Below, in pieces: positions 37,125-45,944 of a stretch of 64,000 nt of DNA. Made by a program: the position numbers and the translations under genes. Source of the DNA: Nostoc sp. LEGE 06077 (lineage in GTDB: Bacteria; Cyanobacteriota; Cyanobacteriia; Cyanobacteriales; Nostocaceae); NCBI RefSeq assembly GCF_015207705.1, contig NZ_JADEWI010000019.1, positions 39,866 to 103,865 of the forward strand. The letters run 5' to 3'. The notes under the pieces were generated by a model, which was not told the DNA's origin, made no database searches, and saw nothing but the letters and a program-made list of their open reading frames with translations. How positions within the stretch are numbered: the first letter of the stretch is position 1; each line of letters opens with the position of its first letter.

Positions 37125-37168
37125 AATAGTCCATAGTCAAAGCTAATTACTCTTGACTATGGACTATT
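37125..37168. terminator. 16-bp perfect inverted repeat between convergent genes
   Basis: AATAGTCCATAGTCAA (37125-37140) and TTGACTATGGACTATT (37153-37168) pair perfectly around a 12-nt loop. It is built from the same AATAGTC heptamer seen elsewhere. Placed between the converging Mo-nitrogenase-domain and caspase-like genes, it could stop transcription from both sides, though no strong T tract is present. Confidence 0.5.
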
Positions 37169-37184
37169 TGCTTTGGACTAATAA

Positions 37185-39125
37185 CTATTTTTTTTGCCAT
37201 TTGCGGATTGCTTCTTGAGCATCTTCGTAAACAGATGTCTCCTCTGGAACTAAGGATGCGGTGGCAATAGCAGACTGGGGATCACCTTCAGCAGCACGAC
37301 TTTTCGCCAGATCTAAAATTTTCTCGCTCCATTTGTTGATTGATTTTTGCGCTAAATCAAACCCTGGTTGACCTTGAGGAACTCTTTTGGCTACTTCAAT
37401 GGCGCGATTATATGTAGAAGCTTGTCCTGGCTTAATTAAGGCATTTGCGGCATCTAGCAAAGTTTTGTTAGCCACATATTGCTTGGCTTCTTGTTGCCAC
37501 TGCTTAATTGCTGCTTGGGCTTGGGGATAAAGTGATCCCTCTTTACTGATTAACTGCGCCGCCGCGATCGCATTAGCATATTGTCTTTGTTTAGCGCGAC
37601 CCTCAGCTAAGTTGAGGATCATATTGCTCCAAATATTGATATTTTCTTGGGCTTGTTCGTACAGCGGTTCACCTGCCTGAATTTTACGTGCAGTGGCGAT
37701 CGCTAAACTCAGGTCAGTGGCTTGAGTTTGCCTGAGAGACATTTTTGCCAAGTCTAATACTGCTTGATTGCGACTCTTTGACTCAGAAAGAGAGGCTATT
37801 TGGGCGTTAGATTGATTTTTGGCGGGAATTAACCGATCCTGTGGCGAAGCCGATAACATTTCTCGACCTGCAACCAATTTTTCTTGATTGCGAAGCAAAA
37901 CCACTGCCACTAAAGCTGTTACCAACATCATACCACCTCCCCAAAAGCAGAACTGCTGCCAAAACGAGGTGTTCGCTTGTTTCTGCGACAAACGCGAGAT
38001 GTAGGGTTGGGGAACATCGGGAATGAACCTGTTTCCCGTAGCTGTTTCTGGGGAGGAACTAGCTAATGAAGGCCGTTGATTGCCATACTCTGCTTTGGCG
38101 ACTAAATCCGGTGATTTAGACAGTTTTTGTTCTCCCAAGGGGAAATTTGGGAATGTCAGCTGCGGGGATCTAGCACTCACAACAGACTGTAAAGACAAGG
38201 ATTCTTCCCAAATATCTATTTGCGGCGAATTAGCTGGATTTTTGGGTGATGGTGCTAAAGGGGGAGCCGCTAAAGCCATCGCAAAGTTTTCCTCTGGGAA
38301 AATATTTCCTTCCGCTTCACTTGACTCTAATTCATGCGGTGCGGCTTCTGTTGGTTCCAGAGTACTGGGAACTTGTGTAACGCTATGATTTACCTCTAGG
38401 TGCGGCAAAATAGCCAGGGGATCACCAGGTACGATCGCTACTGGGTTTTGTGTAGGTCGCCAATAGTGTTGGCATAATTCTGGAGTGAAAACATTTAAAT
38501 AGCTATTTAAATCTGTCAAACTACTGCCATGACCAGAACGCAAAGCAGCTAACAAAGCAGCGGTAAAAAATCCGTAACCTAGCTCACTACTTTCACGGGA
38601 AAATTGTTCTGGTTCGCAAGATAGAATCGTCGCCAGCTGTAATTCTTTCGCTAGTTCAATGGTTTCTTGCCCAACGGTCGCATCAGCTTGGGTACTGGAA
38701 GCGCGGTTAATATCTAGCAGCACCAAAACATTGAGATCAGCGATTTGCAGACTTTGCAACAGCGATCGCATTTCTATGGCAGTTTCCTGAACCAACTCTG
38801 GATTGCCTTCCACTGGCATTAGGTAATCTTGACCTGCGTAGTTGACACCATAACCGCTAAAGAAAAACCACAAATGGTCGCCTGGTTGCCAACAGGCTGC
38901 CGCTAAATCTTCTAGTAACAGCAGAATATTGTCTTTTGTCGGATAGGTAGATCTATCGCTAATTGGTGCCGAAGTATCTGTCATTAATAGACAGCGTTGG
39001 GGTGAAAAACCTGCTTCTTGAACCAAAAATTCTTTTAGCGCCTCGGCATCAGCTTGGGCGCAACGTAGAGGTTGAAAGAATTGATATTGATTGATGCCGA
39101 TTGCGATCGCCCAGTAATTTGCCAT
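37185..39125 (-). CDS. Caspase-fold (orthocaspase-like) membrane protein with both catalytic residues replaced
   Basis: 646 residues, ATG at 39125. Residues 1-220 form a peptidase C14-like p20 domain: ANYWAIAIGINQYQ, DHLWFFFSGYGVNYAGQDYL, LNVLVLLDINRASS. The usual catalytic His of FFFSGHG is Tyr92 and the usual Cys after the second strand (D-x-C) is Asn140, so it should not be a protease. A low-complexity Pro/Ser region (250-370), one TM helix (FWGGGMMLVTALVAVVLL, about 393-410) and four repeats of about 60 residues (pattern A-I-x-x-A-x-x-x-P ... Y-x-x-A-Q-x-x-I-x-x-W) complete it. Likely a scaffold or regulator rather than an enzyme. Single gene. Confidence 0.88.
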   Translation of the reverse strand: MANYWAIAIGINQYQFFQPLRCAQADAEALKEFLVQEAGFSPQRCLLMTDTSAPISDRSTYPTKDNILLLLEDLAAACWQPGDHLWFFFSGYGVNYAGQDYLMPVEGNPELVQETAIEMRSLLQSLQIADLNVLVLLDINRASSTQADATVGQETIELAKELQLATILSCEPEQFSRESSELGYGFFTAALLAALRSGHGSSLTDLNSYLNVFTPELCQHYWRPTQNPVAIVPGDPLAILPHLEVNHSVTQVPSTLEPTEAAPHELESSEAEGNIFPEENFAMALAAPPLAPSPKNPANSPQIDIWEESLSLQSVVSARSPQLTFPNFPLGEQKLSKSPDLVAKAEYGNQRPSLASSSPETATGNRFIPDVPQPYISRLSQKQANTSFWQQFCFWGGGMMLVTALVAVVLLRNQEKLVAGREMLSASPQDRLIPAKNQSNAQIASLSESKSRNQAVLDLAKMSLRQTQATDLSLAIATARKIQAGEPLYEQAQENINIWSNMILNLAEGRAKQRQYANAIAAAQLISKEGSLYPQAQAAIKQWQQEAKQYVANKTLLDAANALIKPGQASTYNRAIEVAKRVPQGQPGFDLAQKSINKWSEKILDLAKSRAAEGDPQSAIATASLVPEETSVYEDAQEAIRKWQKK

Positions 39126-39324
39126 CCGCTCTTTGTAGGTTGTAGTTGACTTGCCTAAAATTGCGGTTGGCTTTGCTGAAAAAACAAAGCTAACCTATGT
39201 CTTATAGTCTAAGAGTTTCTCATGGAACCCTAAAAACTAAGTAATTTTTATTGCCTTTAATTTCAGTAAAAATTCTCAGACAATTTCAATTACAGGCCAT
39301 TAATTAGTCAGGAGCTTTAAGGTT

Positions 39325-39834
39325 ATGACCAGGAATGTTGCTTACCAACTATCATCGATCATTTCCTGTTTATTTATTAGCCAAGTTGCCAAAAAAATCC
39401 GGATATTTCCATTAATATTTTTGCTCCTTTCTAGCCTACCAGTATGGATTGTAGCAGAAGCGATTTCATCACAGATGGTAAGAGCTTACACCGCCAGAGT
39501 TGACTTAATTATTGATAGATTACCAGATGAAAACTATGAAACTACACTACGGAGAGCCGAGGCAACAGCTAGAGCAGCCGCGCAACGCAGTTTTGATCAA
39601 GATATATTAGCTACAGAAGTATCGATTATTGTTTCCGTACAAAGTTACGGAGCGATCGCCCCAATTTTAGCTTTAGATGTGAGCCGTCCCCAATGGCGTT
39701 CTCGTCCTGATGCCCAACGTTGGGCGACTTACTTTAAAACCGCGCGATCGCTTTTATTCTTTGAAACAACCCCCAGCAATCCCGTTAATCTCCCTCCCAT
39801 CACCACAGTCGCACCAGCAGCTACCACACCGTAA
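39325..39834 (+). CDS. Hypothetical membrane-anchored or secreted protein
   Basis: 169 residues, ATG at 39325. A hydrophobic segment IFPLIFLLLSSLPVWIVAEA (about 28-47) should be a signal anchor. The rest, beginning VRAYTARVDLIIDRLPDENY, is a compact soluble part with Arg/Ala-rich helix (TLRRAEATARAAAQRSFD) and strands (ATEVSIIVSVQSYGAIAPIL), ending in a Pro/Thr tail. I do not recognise a family. It is divergent from the caspase-like gene, with a 199-base spacer. Confidence 0.6.
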   Translation: MTRNVAYQLSSIISCLFISQVAKKIRIFPLIFLLLSSLPVWIVAEAISSQMVRAYTARVDLIIDRLPDENYETTLRRAEATARAAAQRSFDQDILATEVSIIVSVQSYGAIAPILALDVSRPQWRSRPDAQRWATYFKTARSLLFFETTPSNPVNLPPITTVAPAATTP

Positions 39835-39842
39835 TATTTTTC

Positions 39843-39887
39843 CTTTCAGCGTCCCTCTGCGTTGACCTTAGCGCTCCTTTGCGTTTA
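39843..39887. repeat. Dispersed repeat, inverted relative to 36118-36161
   Basis: The reverse complement reads TAAACGCAAAGGAGCGCTAA and on, matching the copy at 36118-36161 apart from a few differences (ACGCAAAG, AAGGTC, ACGCAGAG in the same order). Sits just after the hypothetical gene's stop and may act as a transcript-end hairpin. Confidence 0.5.
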
Positions 39888-39976
39888 AATATTCCTTCAT
39901 GATGGGGAAGACCATTGCAGATCCCAAGAGATGGCTTAAAATAGAAAGGTTGTCAAAAACTGCGATATCCGCTACT

Positions 39977-40150
39977 ATGGCTGTCCCTAAGAAGAAAACT
40001 TCCAAATCTAAACGCGATAAACGTCGAGCTACTTGGAGACATAAAGCTGCTGTTGAAGCTCAAAAAGCTCTCTCCCTTGGCAAGTCAATTTTGACTGGAC
40101 GTTCTACATTTGTCTATCCTACTCCTGAAGAAGAGGACGAAGAATCATAA
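39977..40150 (+). CDS. rpmF: 50S ribosomal protein L32
   Basis: 57 residues from the ATG at 39977: [20 protein letters not shown], then [20 protein letters not shown], and an acidic tail EEEDEES. The start is fixed by the universal MAVPKK opening; an in-frame ATG at 39899 is too far upstream. The Lys/Arg-rich N-terminus binds 23S rRNA in the large subunit. Like many cyanobacterial L32 proteins it lacks the zinc-binding Cys pairs. Single gene, followed by a weak hairpin at 40189-40209. Confidence 0.98.
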   Translation: MAVPKKKTSKSKRDKRRATWRHKAAVEAQKALSLGKSILTGRSTFVYPTPEEEDEES

Positions 40151-40188
40151 TTTCCAATTGGGAAAAAAACTAGCATCACCGAAGATTT

Positions 40189-40209
40189 GAGCGGTGACTT
40201 CTACCGCTC
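40189..40209 (+). terminator. Possible rpmF terminator hairpin
   Basis: GAGCGGT (40189-40195) pairs with ACCGCTC (40203-40209) and is followed by AGGCTTTT. A 7-bp stem with a short T run 38 bases after the rpmF stop codon. Modest strength. Confidence 0.4.
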
Positions 40210-40469
40210 AGGCTTTTCGGCAGTTTATCGTAAATTGCCTAATAAATTAAAAAGTTATGCGTGGTGTGCAGCAGCTAATTGGACAAAAAAATCGGTAATG
40301 AATAATTCGGAAAATCCGTTATCCATTACCTCTTACCCATGACTGATGATCAGATAATCATAATCAAACAGTAAAGTATCTAGATATCCTAATTATTGGC
40401 TGTTCAGCAAAATTAATATTTTTCTCTGCCTGAGCCTATCTGTTGATACTCAGGCTATTTGACACTCTT

Positions 40470-40570
40470 AGGACTTACGCATAAAGACTACTTATTAAGA
40501 TTGGGTGTCAGGGTGTAAGCAAGCAGATAATTGGTTTTCACACCCTTACACCCTAAACCCCTACCCCTCA
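40470..40570. repeat. Dispersed repeat, copy B, ACTTACGCA end
   Basis: Begins AGGACTTACGCATAAAGAC, then GATTGGGTGTCAGGGTGTAA and CACCCTTACACCC, the same order as copy A at 5366-5486. The right inverted end is missing. It runs up to within a few bases of the sulfite-oxidase-like start and so forms that gene's upstream region. Confidence 0.55.
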
Positions 40571-40579
40571 GATGAAAAT

Positions 40580-41179
40580 ATGTTAGGAAAGTTTTTTCAA
40601 AAACCAGATCAAGCACAGGGAGAACGAGTTCCACCAGGACAACACTTAGCTAAAGGTTTCCCTGTACTCACCTATGGTGCAACTCCCCAAATCAATATAG
40701 AAGAGTGGGAATTTCGCGTTTGGGGTTTAGCCAAGCCGGCTGTGTTCACTTGGTCAGACTTAATGGCGCTACCACAGCACGAATTTACAGCAGATTTCCA
40801 CTGTGTCACCCGCTGGTCAAAACTGGATGTCAAGTGGACTGGTTTTAAGGTGACAGACTTGATGAATCTGATAGAGTTAGAGCCAGAAGCAGCCCATGTG
40901 ATGGAACATTGCTATGGTGACTATACTACTAACATCGCCATAGAAGACTTTGTACGGGCAGAAAATTTCTTTGCTTTTCAATTATTTGGCGAGCCATTAC
41001 CCGCAGAACACGGTGGCCCCTTACGTTTAGTTGTTCCCCACCTCTACGCCTGGAAAAGTGCCAAGTGGATTAATGGTTTAGAGTTTCTGAAAAAAGAAGA
41101 ACTGGGTTTTTGGGAGCGTAACGGCTATCACCGCCGGGGTGAACCTTGGGCTGAAGAACGTTATAGCGGTAGGTTTTGA
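40580..41179 (+). CDS. Sulfite-oxidase-like molybdopterin oxidoreductase
   Basis: 199 residues from the ATG at 40580; an in-frame ATG at 40505 lies inside the dispersed repeat and is unlikely. One compact oxidoreductase molybdopterin-binding domain: PGQHLAKGFPVLTYGATPQI, EFTADFHCVTRWSKLDVKW with the Mo-ligating Cys in FHCVTRWS (about residue 75), and GGPLRLVVPHLYAWKSAKW near the C-terminus. The short form without dimerisation or haem domain and without signal peptide is common in cyanobacteria; its physiological substrate is not established. Single gene, convergent with the aldehyde dehydrogenase gene. Confidence 0.92.
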   Translation: MLGKFFQKPDQAQGERVPPGQHLAKGFPVLTYGATPQINIEEWEFRVWGLAKPAVFTWSDLMALPQHEFTADFHCVTRWSKLDVKWTGFKVTDLMNLIELEPEAAHVMEHCYGDYTTNIAIEDFVRAENFFAFQLFGEPLPAEHGGPLRLVVPHLYAWKSAKWINGLEFLKKEELGFWERNGYHRRGEPWAEERYSGRF

Positions 41180-41196
41180 TTTGAGACTTTGTTAGT

Positions 41197-41223
41197 AAGA
41201 GGTGTTGCAATGCAACGCCTCTT
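41197..41223. terminator. Bidirectional hairpin between convergent genes
   Basis: AAGAGGTGTTGCA (41197-41209) pairs with TGCAACGCCTCTT (41211-41223), 13 bp with one G-U wobble, centred in the 50-base gap between two converging stop codons. Likely the shared transcription stop. The sequence also resembles a common cyanobacterial GTTGCA repeat hairpin. Confidence 0.6.
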
Positions 41224-41229
41224 CTGGTA

Positions 41230-42612
41230 TTACCCAATTAATCGCTTCAAGAAAGCCAATTTACCTTGATATGGAGCGTAGCGCCATTTTAAATCTACCC
41301 AAAAGGAGTTACGTAGGACGCTTTTATGATGAGAAAAGGTATCAAAACCAGCTTTGCCATGATAGTTCCCAATACCACTATCGCCAACGCCACCAAAGGG
41401 TAAAGATGAGACACCAAGATGCAGTACTGTGTCGTTAATACAAACACCGCCAGAAGAAGTTTCTTGTAAAACTCGCTGTTGCAGGTTTTTGTTTTGTGAG
41501 AATAAGTATAAAGCTAAGGGTTTGGGCTTGGAATTAATTAAGGCGATCGCTTCTGTAATATCTGTATATTCAATTACAGGTAAAATCGGCCCAAATATTT
41601 CTTCCTGCATTACTGGGTCTGTTAACGAGACTTGATCAATAATTGTCGGCGCAATGTAGCGTTCTTCTAGTTTGCTTTCTCCACCAGCAATAATTTCGCC
41701 TTGATCAAGAAGTTTAATTAATCTTTCACAATGTTTTTGGCTGATAATCCTAGCATAATCAGCACTATTGTAGGGATTATCTCCATAAAATTCTTGGAGG
41801 CTGTTTTTCAACCCATTGATTAAATCGGGTTTAATTTTTTGATCAACTAATAGATAGTCAGGCGCAACACAAGTTTGTCCAGCATTAATAAATTTCCCCC
41901 AAGTAAGCCGTCTAACTGTATGTTCTAAATTTACATCAGCATCAATAATACAAGGGCTTTTGCCACCTAATTCTAAAGTAACTGGAGTGAGATGTTTGGC
42001 AGCTGCTTCCATAACAATTTTGCCCACAGCTGTACCACCAGTAAAAAAGATATGATCAAATCTTTCTGCCAGTAGCTTTTGACTGGCTTCTACACCACCT
42101 TCAACTACAGCAATAAACTCTGGTTCAAAATATTTAGCCATCATCTCGGCTAACAAACTAGAGGTAGCAGGTGCAATTTCCGAAGGTTTGAGAATTGAGC
42201 AATTACCAGCAGCGATCGCGCCTATTAAGGGTGCAATAATCAAATTAAAAGGATAATTCCAAGGGCCAATAATTAAAACAACACCCAAAGGTTCCGCATA
42301 AATCTTCGCTGAGTAGGAAAAAAACTCTAAGGGAACTTCGGCTTTTTTCGGTTTAGCCCATGAGTGGAGATTTTTGATAGCATAATCAATTTCTTTGGTG
42401 ACACTGATTTCTGTGATGTAAGACTCAAATTCTGGCTTATGTAAATCAGCTTGCAAAGCTTGAACAATAGCTGTTTCGTTTTCAACTATTGCTTGTTTGA
42501 GAGTTTGGAGTTTATCTAAACGAAAAGCTATATCTTTGGTTTTTCCAGTTTGGAAAAATTGGCGTTGCTTATGAATCAGCTGATTAATGTTAGATAATTC
42601 AGTAGCAATCAT
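41230..42612 (-). CDS. Aldehyde dehydrogenase (class 3-like)
   Basis: 460 residues, ATG at 42612. Class-3/fatty-aldehyde dehydrogenase type: VVLIIGPWNYPFNLIIAPL (about 112-130), IFFTGGTAVGKIVMEAAAK (nucleotide fold), VTLELGGKSPCIID with the general base Glu, and INAGQTCVAPDYLLV with the nucleophile Cys (about residue 246). The length near 460 and lack of a long N-terminal arm fit the family that oxidises medium and long-chain aldehydes with NAD(P)+; in cyanobacteria this class handles fatty aldehydes. It ends in GKLAFLKRLIG, a basic amphipathic tail that may touch membrane. Single gene. Confidence 0.93.
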   Translation of the reverse strand: MIATELSNINQLIHKQRQFFQTGKTKDIAFRLDKLQTLKQAIVENETAIVQALQADLHKPEFESYITEISVTKEIDYAIKNLHSWAKPKKAEVPLEFFSYSAKIYAEPLGVVLIIGPWNYPFNLIIAPLIGAIAAGNCSILKPSEIAPATSSLLAEMMAKYFEPEFIAVVEGGVEASQKLLAERFDHIFFTGGTAVGKIVMEAAAKHLTPVTLELGGKSPCIIDADVNLEHTVRRLTWGKFINAGQTCVAPDYLLVDQKIKPDLINGLKNSLQEFYGDNPYNSADYARIISQKHCERLIKLLDQGEIIAGGESKLEERYIAPTIIDQVSLTDPVMQEEIFGPILPVIEYTDITEAIALINSKPKPLALYLFSQNKNLQQRVLQETSSGGVCINDTVLHLGVSSLPFGGVGDSGIGNYHGKAGFDTFSHHKSVLRNSFWVDLKWRYAPYQGKLAFLKRLIG

Positions 42613-42735
42613 GATGTGATCCTCTAGATGTTGTAAATATATTTAATTTGATAATTAACTAAAATAGAAAATAATAAATTATGAGTTAAGCAATCAAAAG
42701 ATTCCATAACTCATAATTTATCATTTATGATTTTT

Positions 42736-43881
42736 TTAGGGTTTTATTGGTAAATATACAATAAATTTACTACCCTTACCTAGTACAGAATTAACAAAAA
42801 TTTGGCCTTGATGTGCCTCGACAATCCGACGAGATAGGTATAATCCTAAACCACTACCAGAACTTTTGTGGCTGCCTTGGCGAAATCGTTGAAACAAGGT
42901 AGTTTGTTCTTCAGGCGGAATGCCTGAACCAGTATCGGCTACCACAATATTAATATAGTCACCACTAGGGGTAGATGACGAGAGTCTAGAGACGGAAATT
43001 TCTTGATTTTCCTGCACAGGCAAGAGGTGAACTGCTACATAACCAGATTCAGTAAATTTGATGGCGTTACCTATCAGGTTAGTTAACAGGCGGTGTAGTT
43101 CTAAGCGATCGCCCATGATACTACTGTTAGTTAATTCCTCTGCATACTCCTGTTTGATAGTTAGAGTTTTAGCTTGTGCTAAAGGAGTGAGTTCTCCAAC
43201 TACTTCGACGATTAACTGTTTTAAATCAACTGGTTGAAATGCTAGGGTTTTGCGTCCGGCTTCAAATCGATAAACTTCTAATAAGGTATTCACCATCGAC
43301 AGCAAGTTGGTATTACTACGCGCCATAATGGTGAGTGCTTCGTGCATTTGTGGTGATAAGTTACCTAAAGCACCTTGCTCAAATAGCATTAACATTCGAT
43401 CTGCGGCGACTAAGGGCGTACGTAAGTCATGGGTGAGGCGGGAAACAAAATCTTCTCGCTGACGGGCAATTTCATCACGCTCATCCATACTATGCTTTAG
43501 CCGTAACAGCGATCGCACTCTGGCGAGTAATTCATCTACCGTCACAGGTTTACGAATAAAATCATCAGCGCCCAAATCTAATCCACGTGCGACATTGGGC
43601 GCATCGTGAGCCGTAATTAACAGAATGGGAATATATTGCTGCAAATTCATTTCCCCACGGATGCGCCTGGTGACTTCATAGCCATCCATACCTGGCATCA
43701 TTAAATCCAGCAATACCAAGTCACAGGGGGACGCTTCTAACTGTGTTAATGCTACAATACCGTTTTCGGCAGTGCTAACTACATATCCTTCTTCTTCAAG
43801 TATGGTTTTAATTAAAAAAACATTATCTGGAGAATCATCGACAACCAAAATTTTGTCAGGGCGAGGCAATAGTGAACTCAT
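42736..43881 (-). CDS. Response-regulator/histidine-kinase hybrid (REC-HisKA-HATPase)
   Basis: 381 residues, ATG at 43881. REC (5-125): KILVVDDSPDNVFLIKTIL, DLVLLDLMMPGMDGYEV with the phospho-acceptor Asp, and DDFIRKPVTVDEL. HisKA: FVSRLTHDLRTPLVAADRML (about 148-167), then HATPase with NLIGNAIKFTESG, VVADTGSGIPPEE and SGSGLGLYLSRRIV. Soluble, so it acts downstream of another sensor by taking phosphate on its receiver and signalling onward. No cognate regulator is adjacent. Complete. Confidence 0.94.
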   Translation of the reverse strand: MSSLLPRPDKILVVDDSPDNVFLIKTILEEEGYVVSTAENGIVALTQLEASPCDLVLLDLMMPGMDGYEVTRRIRGEMNLQQYIPILLITAHDAPNVARGLDLGADDFIRKPVTVDELLARVRSLLRLKHSMDERDEIARQREDFVSRLTHDLRTPLVAADRMLMLFEQGALGNLSPQMHEALTIMARSNTNLLSMVNTLLEVYRFEAGRKTLAFQPVDLKQLIVEVVGELTPLAQAKTLTIKQEYAEELTNSSIMGDRLELHRLLTNLIGNAIKFTESGYVAVHLLPVQENQEISVSRLSSSTPSGDYINIVVADTGSGIPPEEQTTLFQRFRQGSHKSSGSGLGLYLSRRIVEAHQGQIFVNSVLGKGSKFIVYLPIKP

Positions 43882-44201
43882 TTGTGAGAAAAGTTTCGGT
43901 TAGAGGTGAGTTTTTGAGTGAAACTGCTATATTGCTACCACTTTTTGGTTATTTGTTTTTTATCTAACATTCCGCCATACAAAGTGGCACAGTCAATAAT
44001 TTTACTTTAATTGTATAAAATTAAAAGTCTATTAAACCAATAGTTAGCTTTTATCTGAAGGCGATCGCTTTATTTCCCACAAGCCTCTAAAAGATGATTT
44101 TTGTGATCATTATCAGACATTTATGATCAAAGTTAATAAATATAGCCAGCAAAAAGTTACTATTACAATTTCTATTAGGAAATATAAGTTTTTTATATGA
44201 T
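43882..44201. other. AT-rich intergenic region, no gene seen
   Basis: Upstream region of the REC-kinase gene and downstream of purF. A HIP1 site lies near 44063. Apart from the purF terminator at its right end I see no feature. Confidence 0.4.
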
Positions 44202-44245
44202 AAAAATCCGGCTATCAGATTACTTCGGTGGTCTAATAGCCGGAT
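44202..44245 (-). terminator. Intrinsic terminator of purF
   Basis: On the minus strand, ATCCGGCTAT (complement of 44236-44245) and ATAGCCGGAT (complement of 44206-44215) form a 10-bp stem with additional pairing inside, followed directly by TTTTTATC. It starts 35 bases after the purF stop and is a classic stem plus T tract. Confidence 0.85.
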
Positions 44246-44279
44246 ATTCTATTGATCAGTGAACTATGTAATTACTGCT

Positions 44280-45776
44280 TTAGACGACTACCTTCTCTAA
44301 AATCAATTTAGAACGTTTCACTTGTTCCGGAATAGTAACCGGGTAATCTCCTGTAAAGCAGGCCGAACAAAAACTATTGGTATCTTCTCTGGTAGCTGTG
44401 AGCATTCCTTCCCAACTGAGATAGGCAAGGGAGTTTACTTCTAGTTGTTGGGTAATTTCTGCAACTGATTTAGTAGCCGCAATTAATTGATCTTGACTAT
44501 CGGTATCAATGCCATAAAAGCAGGGGTGGGTAACAGGTGGGGAAGAAATTCGCATATGTACTTCCGTTGCGCCTGCATCGCGTAAGGCTTTCACCAATTT
44601 ACGGCTAGTAGTTCCCCGGACAATGGAATCATCGACAATCACAACTCTTTTCCCCGCCAACACATCTTTGAGGGGATTGAGTTTCATCCGGATACCCGAC
44701 TCGCGCATATTTTGGGTTGGTTGAATAAAGGTTCGTCCAACGTAGCGATTTTTAATCAGTCCTTCACCGTAAGCAACACCAGAAGCTTGGGAAAATCCAA
44801 TAGCGGCAGGGATACCAGAATCAGGCACACCAAAAACAATATCAGCTTCAACAAAAGATTCAGCGGCGAGTTGTCTGCCTAAGCGCATTCGATAGCTATA
44901 TAAGCTTTCGTTGTGCATAATGCTATCAGGACGCGCAAAGTAAATCATCTCAAAGATGCACAATTTACGTTGCGGTTGACTCCAGTGGAAAGAGGCCAAA
45001 CCTTCTTCAGTAATCCAGACTAACTCTCCTGGCTCGACATCTCGTAGATATTCAGCGCCAATAATATCTAAACCGCAAGTTTCCGAAGCCAATACGTAAC
45101 GAACTGGATTAGTCCCGACAGTTCCAATGACTAATGGACGAATACCATTCGGATCACGGGTTCCCATCACCCCAGTGGGTGTAGCAATGACTAAACTAAA
45201 AGCTCCTTGACAGCGGTGAAATGCTTGAATTGCCCCATCTAACCAGTCTGCACCAGCGTTGATTGCTTCGGCGATCGCAAAAGCAATCATTTCTGAGTCA
45301 GTGGTAGTGACTAAGTTAAAATTGCTCTTGAGTAATTCTTCGCGCAATTGTGTTGTATTGACAAGATTTCCATTATGTGCAAGTGCTATGGAACCTAAGC
45401 GCGTTTCCACTACCGCCGGCTGGGCGTTAACTCTGCGACTAGAACCAGTGGTGGAATAGCGCGTATGACCAACGGCGAGATTTCCTGGTAACTCTGCTAA
45501 AACAGACTCGTTGAATACTTGAGACACCAAGCCCATATCTTTGTGCAGGTGAACTTTTGTACCCTCAAAAGTGGCAATCCCAGCTGACTCTTGACCCCGA
45601 TGCTGGAGGGCATACAATCCAAAGTAGGTCAGTTTAGCAACGTCTTGTTCTGGTGCGTAGAGGCCGAAGACACCGCAAGCTTCTTCTGGCTTGTCAGGAC
45701 GATTTTCTTGACTATTAATTGAGTTGTAAGTCTGTTCGGGGTATTCATCCGAAGTGACGGAATGGATGGGGATCAT
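44280..45776 (-). CDS. purF: Amidophosphoribosyltransferase
   Basis: 498 residues, ATG at 45776. After a propeptide of about 33 residues comes the N-terminal nucleophile Cys34 (EEACGVFGLYA), the glutaminase domain (GLYALQHRGQESAGIATF, VGHTRYSTTG), and the phosphoribosyltransferase domain with the PRPP loop VVIVDDSIVRGTTSRKLV (about 366-383). Late Cys residues (FCSACFTGDYP, CFYGIDT) may belong to an iron-sulfur site as in Bacillus-type enzymes. It makes 5-phosphoribosylamine, the first committed step of purine synthesis. It follows purL on the same strand by 168 bases, the usual cyanobacterial purL-purF order. Confidence 0.98.
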   Translation of the reverse strand: MIPIHSVTSDEYPEQTYNSINSQENRPDKPEEACGVFGLYAPEQDVAKLTYFGLYALQHRGQESAGIATFEGTKVHLHKDMGLVSQVFNESVLAELPGNLAVGHTRYSTTGSSRRVNAQPAVVETRLGSIALAHNGNLVNTTQLREELLKSNFNLVTTTDSEMIAFAIAEAINAGADWLDGAIQAFHRCQGAFSLVIATPTGVMGTRDPNGIRPLVIGTVGTNPVRYVLASETCGLDIIGAEYLRDVEPGELVWITEEGLASFHWSQPQRKLCIFEMIYFARPDSIMHNESLYSYRMRLGRQLAAESFVEADIVFGVPDSGIPAAIGFSQASGVAYGEGLIKNRYVGRTFIQPTQNMRESGIRMKLNPLKDVLAGKRVVIVDDSIVRGTTSRKLVKALRDAGATEVHMRISSPPVTHPCFYGIDTDSQDQLIAATKSVAEITQQLEVNSLAYLSWEGMLTATREDTNSFCSACFTGDYPVTIPEQVKRSKLILEKVVV

Positions 45777-45881
45777 GCTGGCTTTGCTCCTGGTGGGGGT
45801 GTCAAGTCACTGGGATTATGGCTTTAAGTGGTTACTTGTTCTTAACAAATCTTTAACCACTTATTAAAACAGTACCTTAAG

Positions 45882-45909
45882 AAGGATGAAGTATGAAGTC
45901 TGAAGTGTG
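45882..45909. repeat. Heptamer tandem repeat, AAGTATG type
   Basis: Four 7-mers AAGGATG, AAGTATG, AAGTCTG, AAGTGTG in the purL-purF gap. The same heptamer family appears at 51654-51688 and in degenerate form near 49345. Confidence 0.75.
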
Positions 45910-45944
45910 AAATTTTAGACTTCATACTGATTACTTGAGACTTT

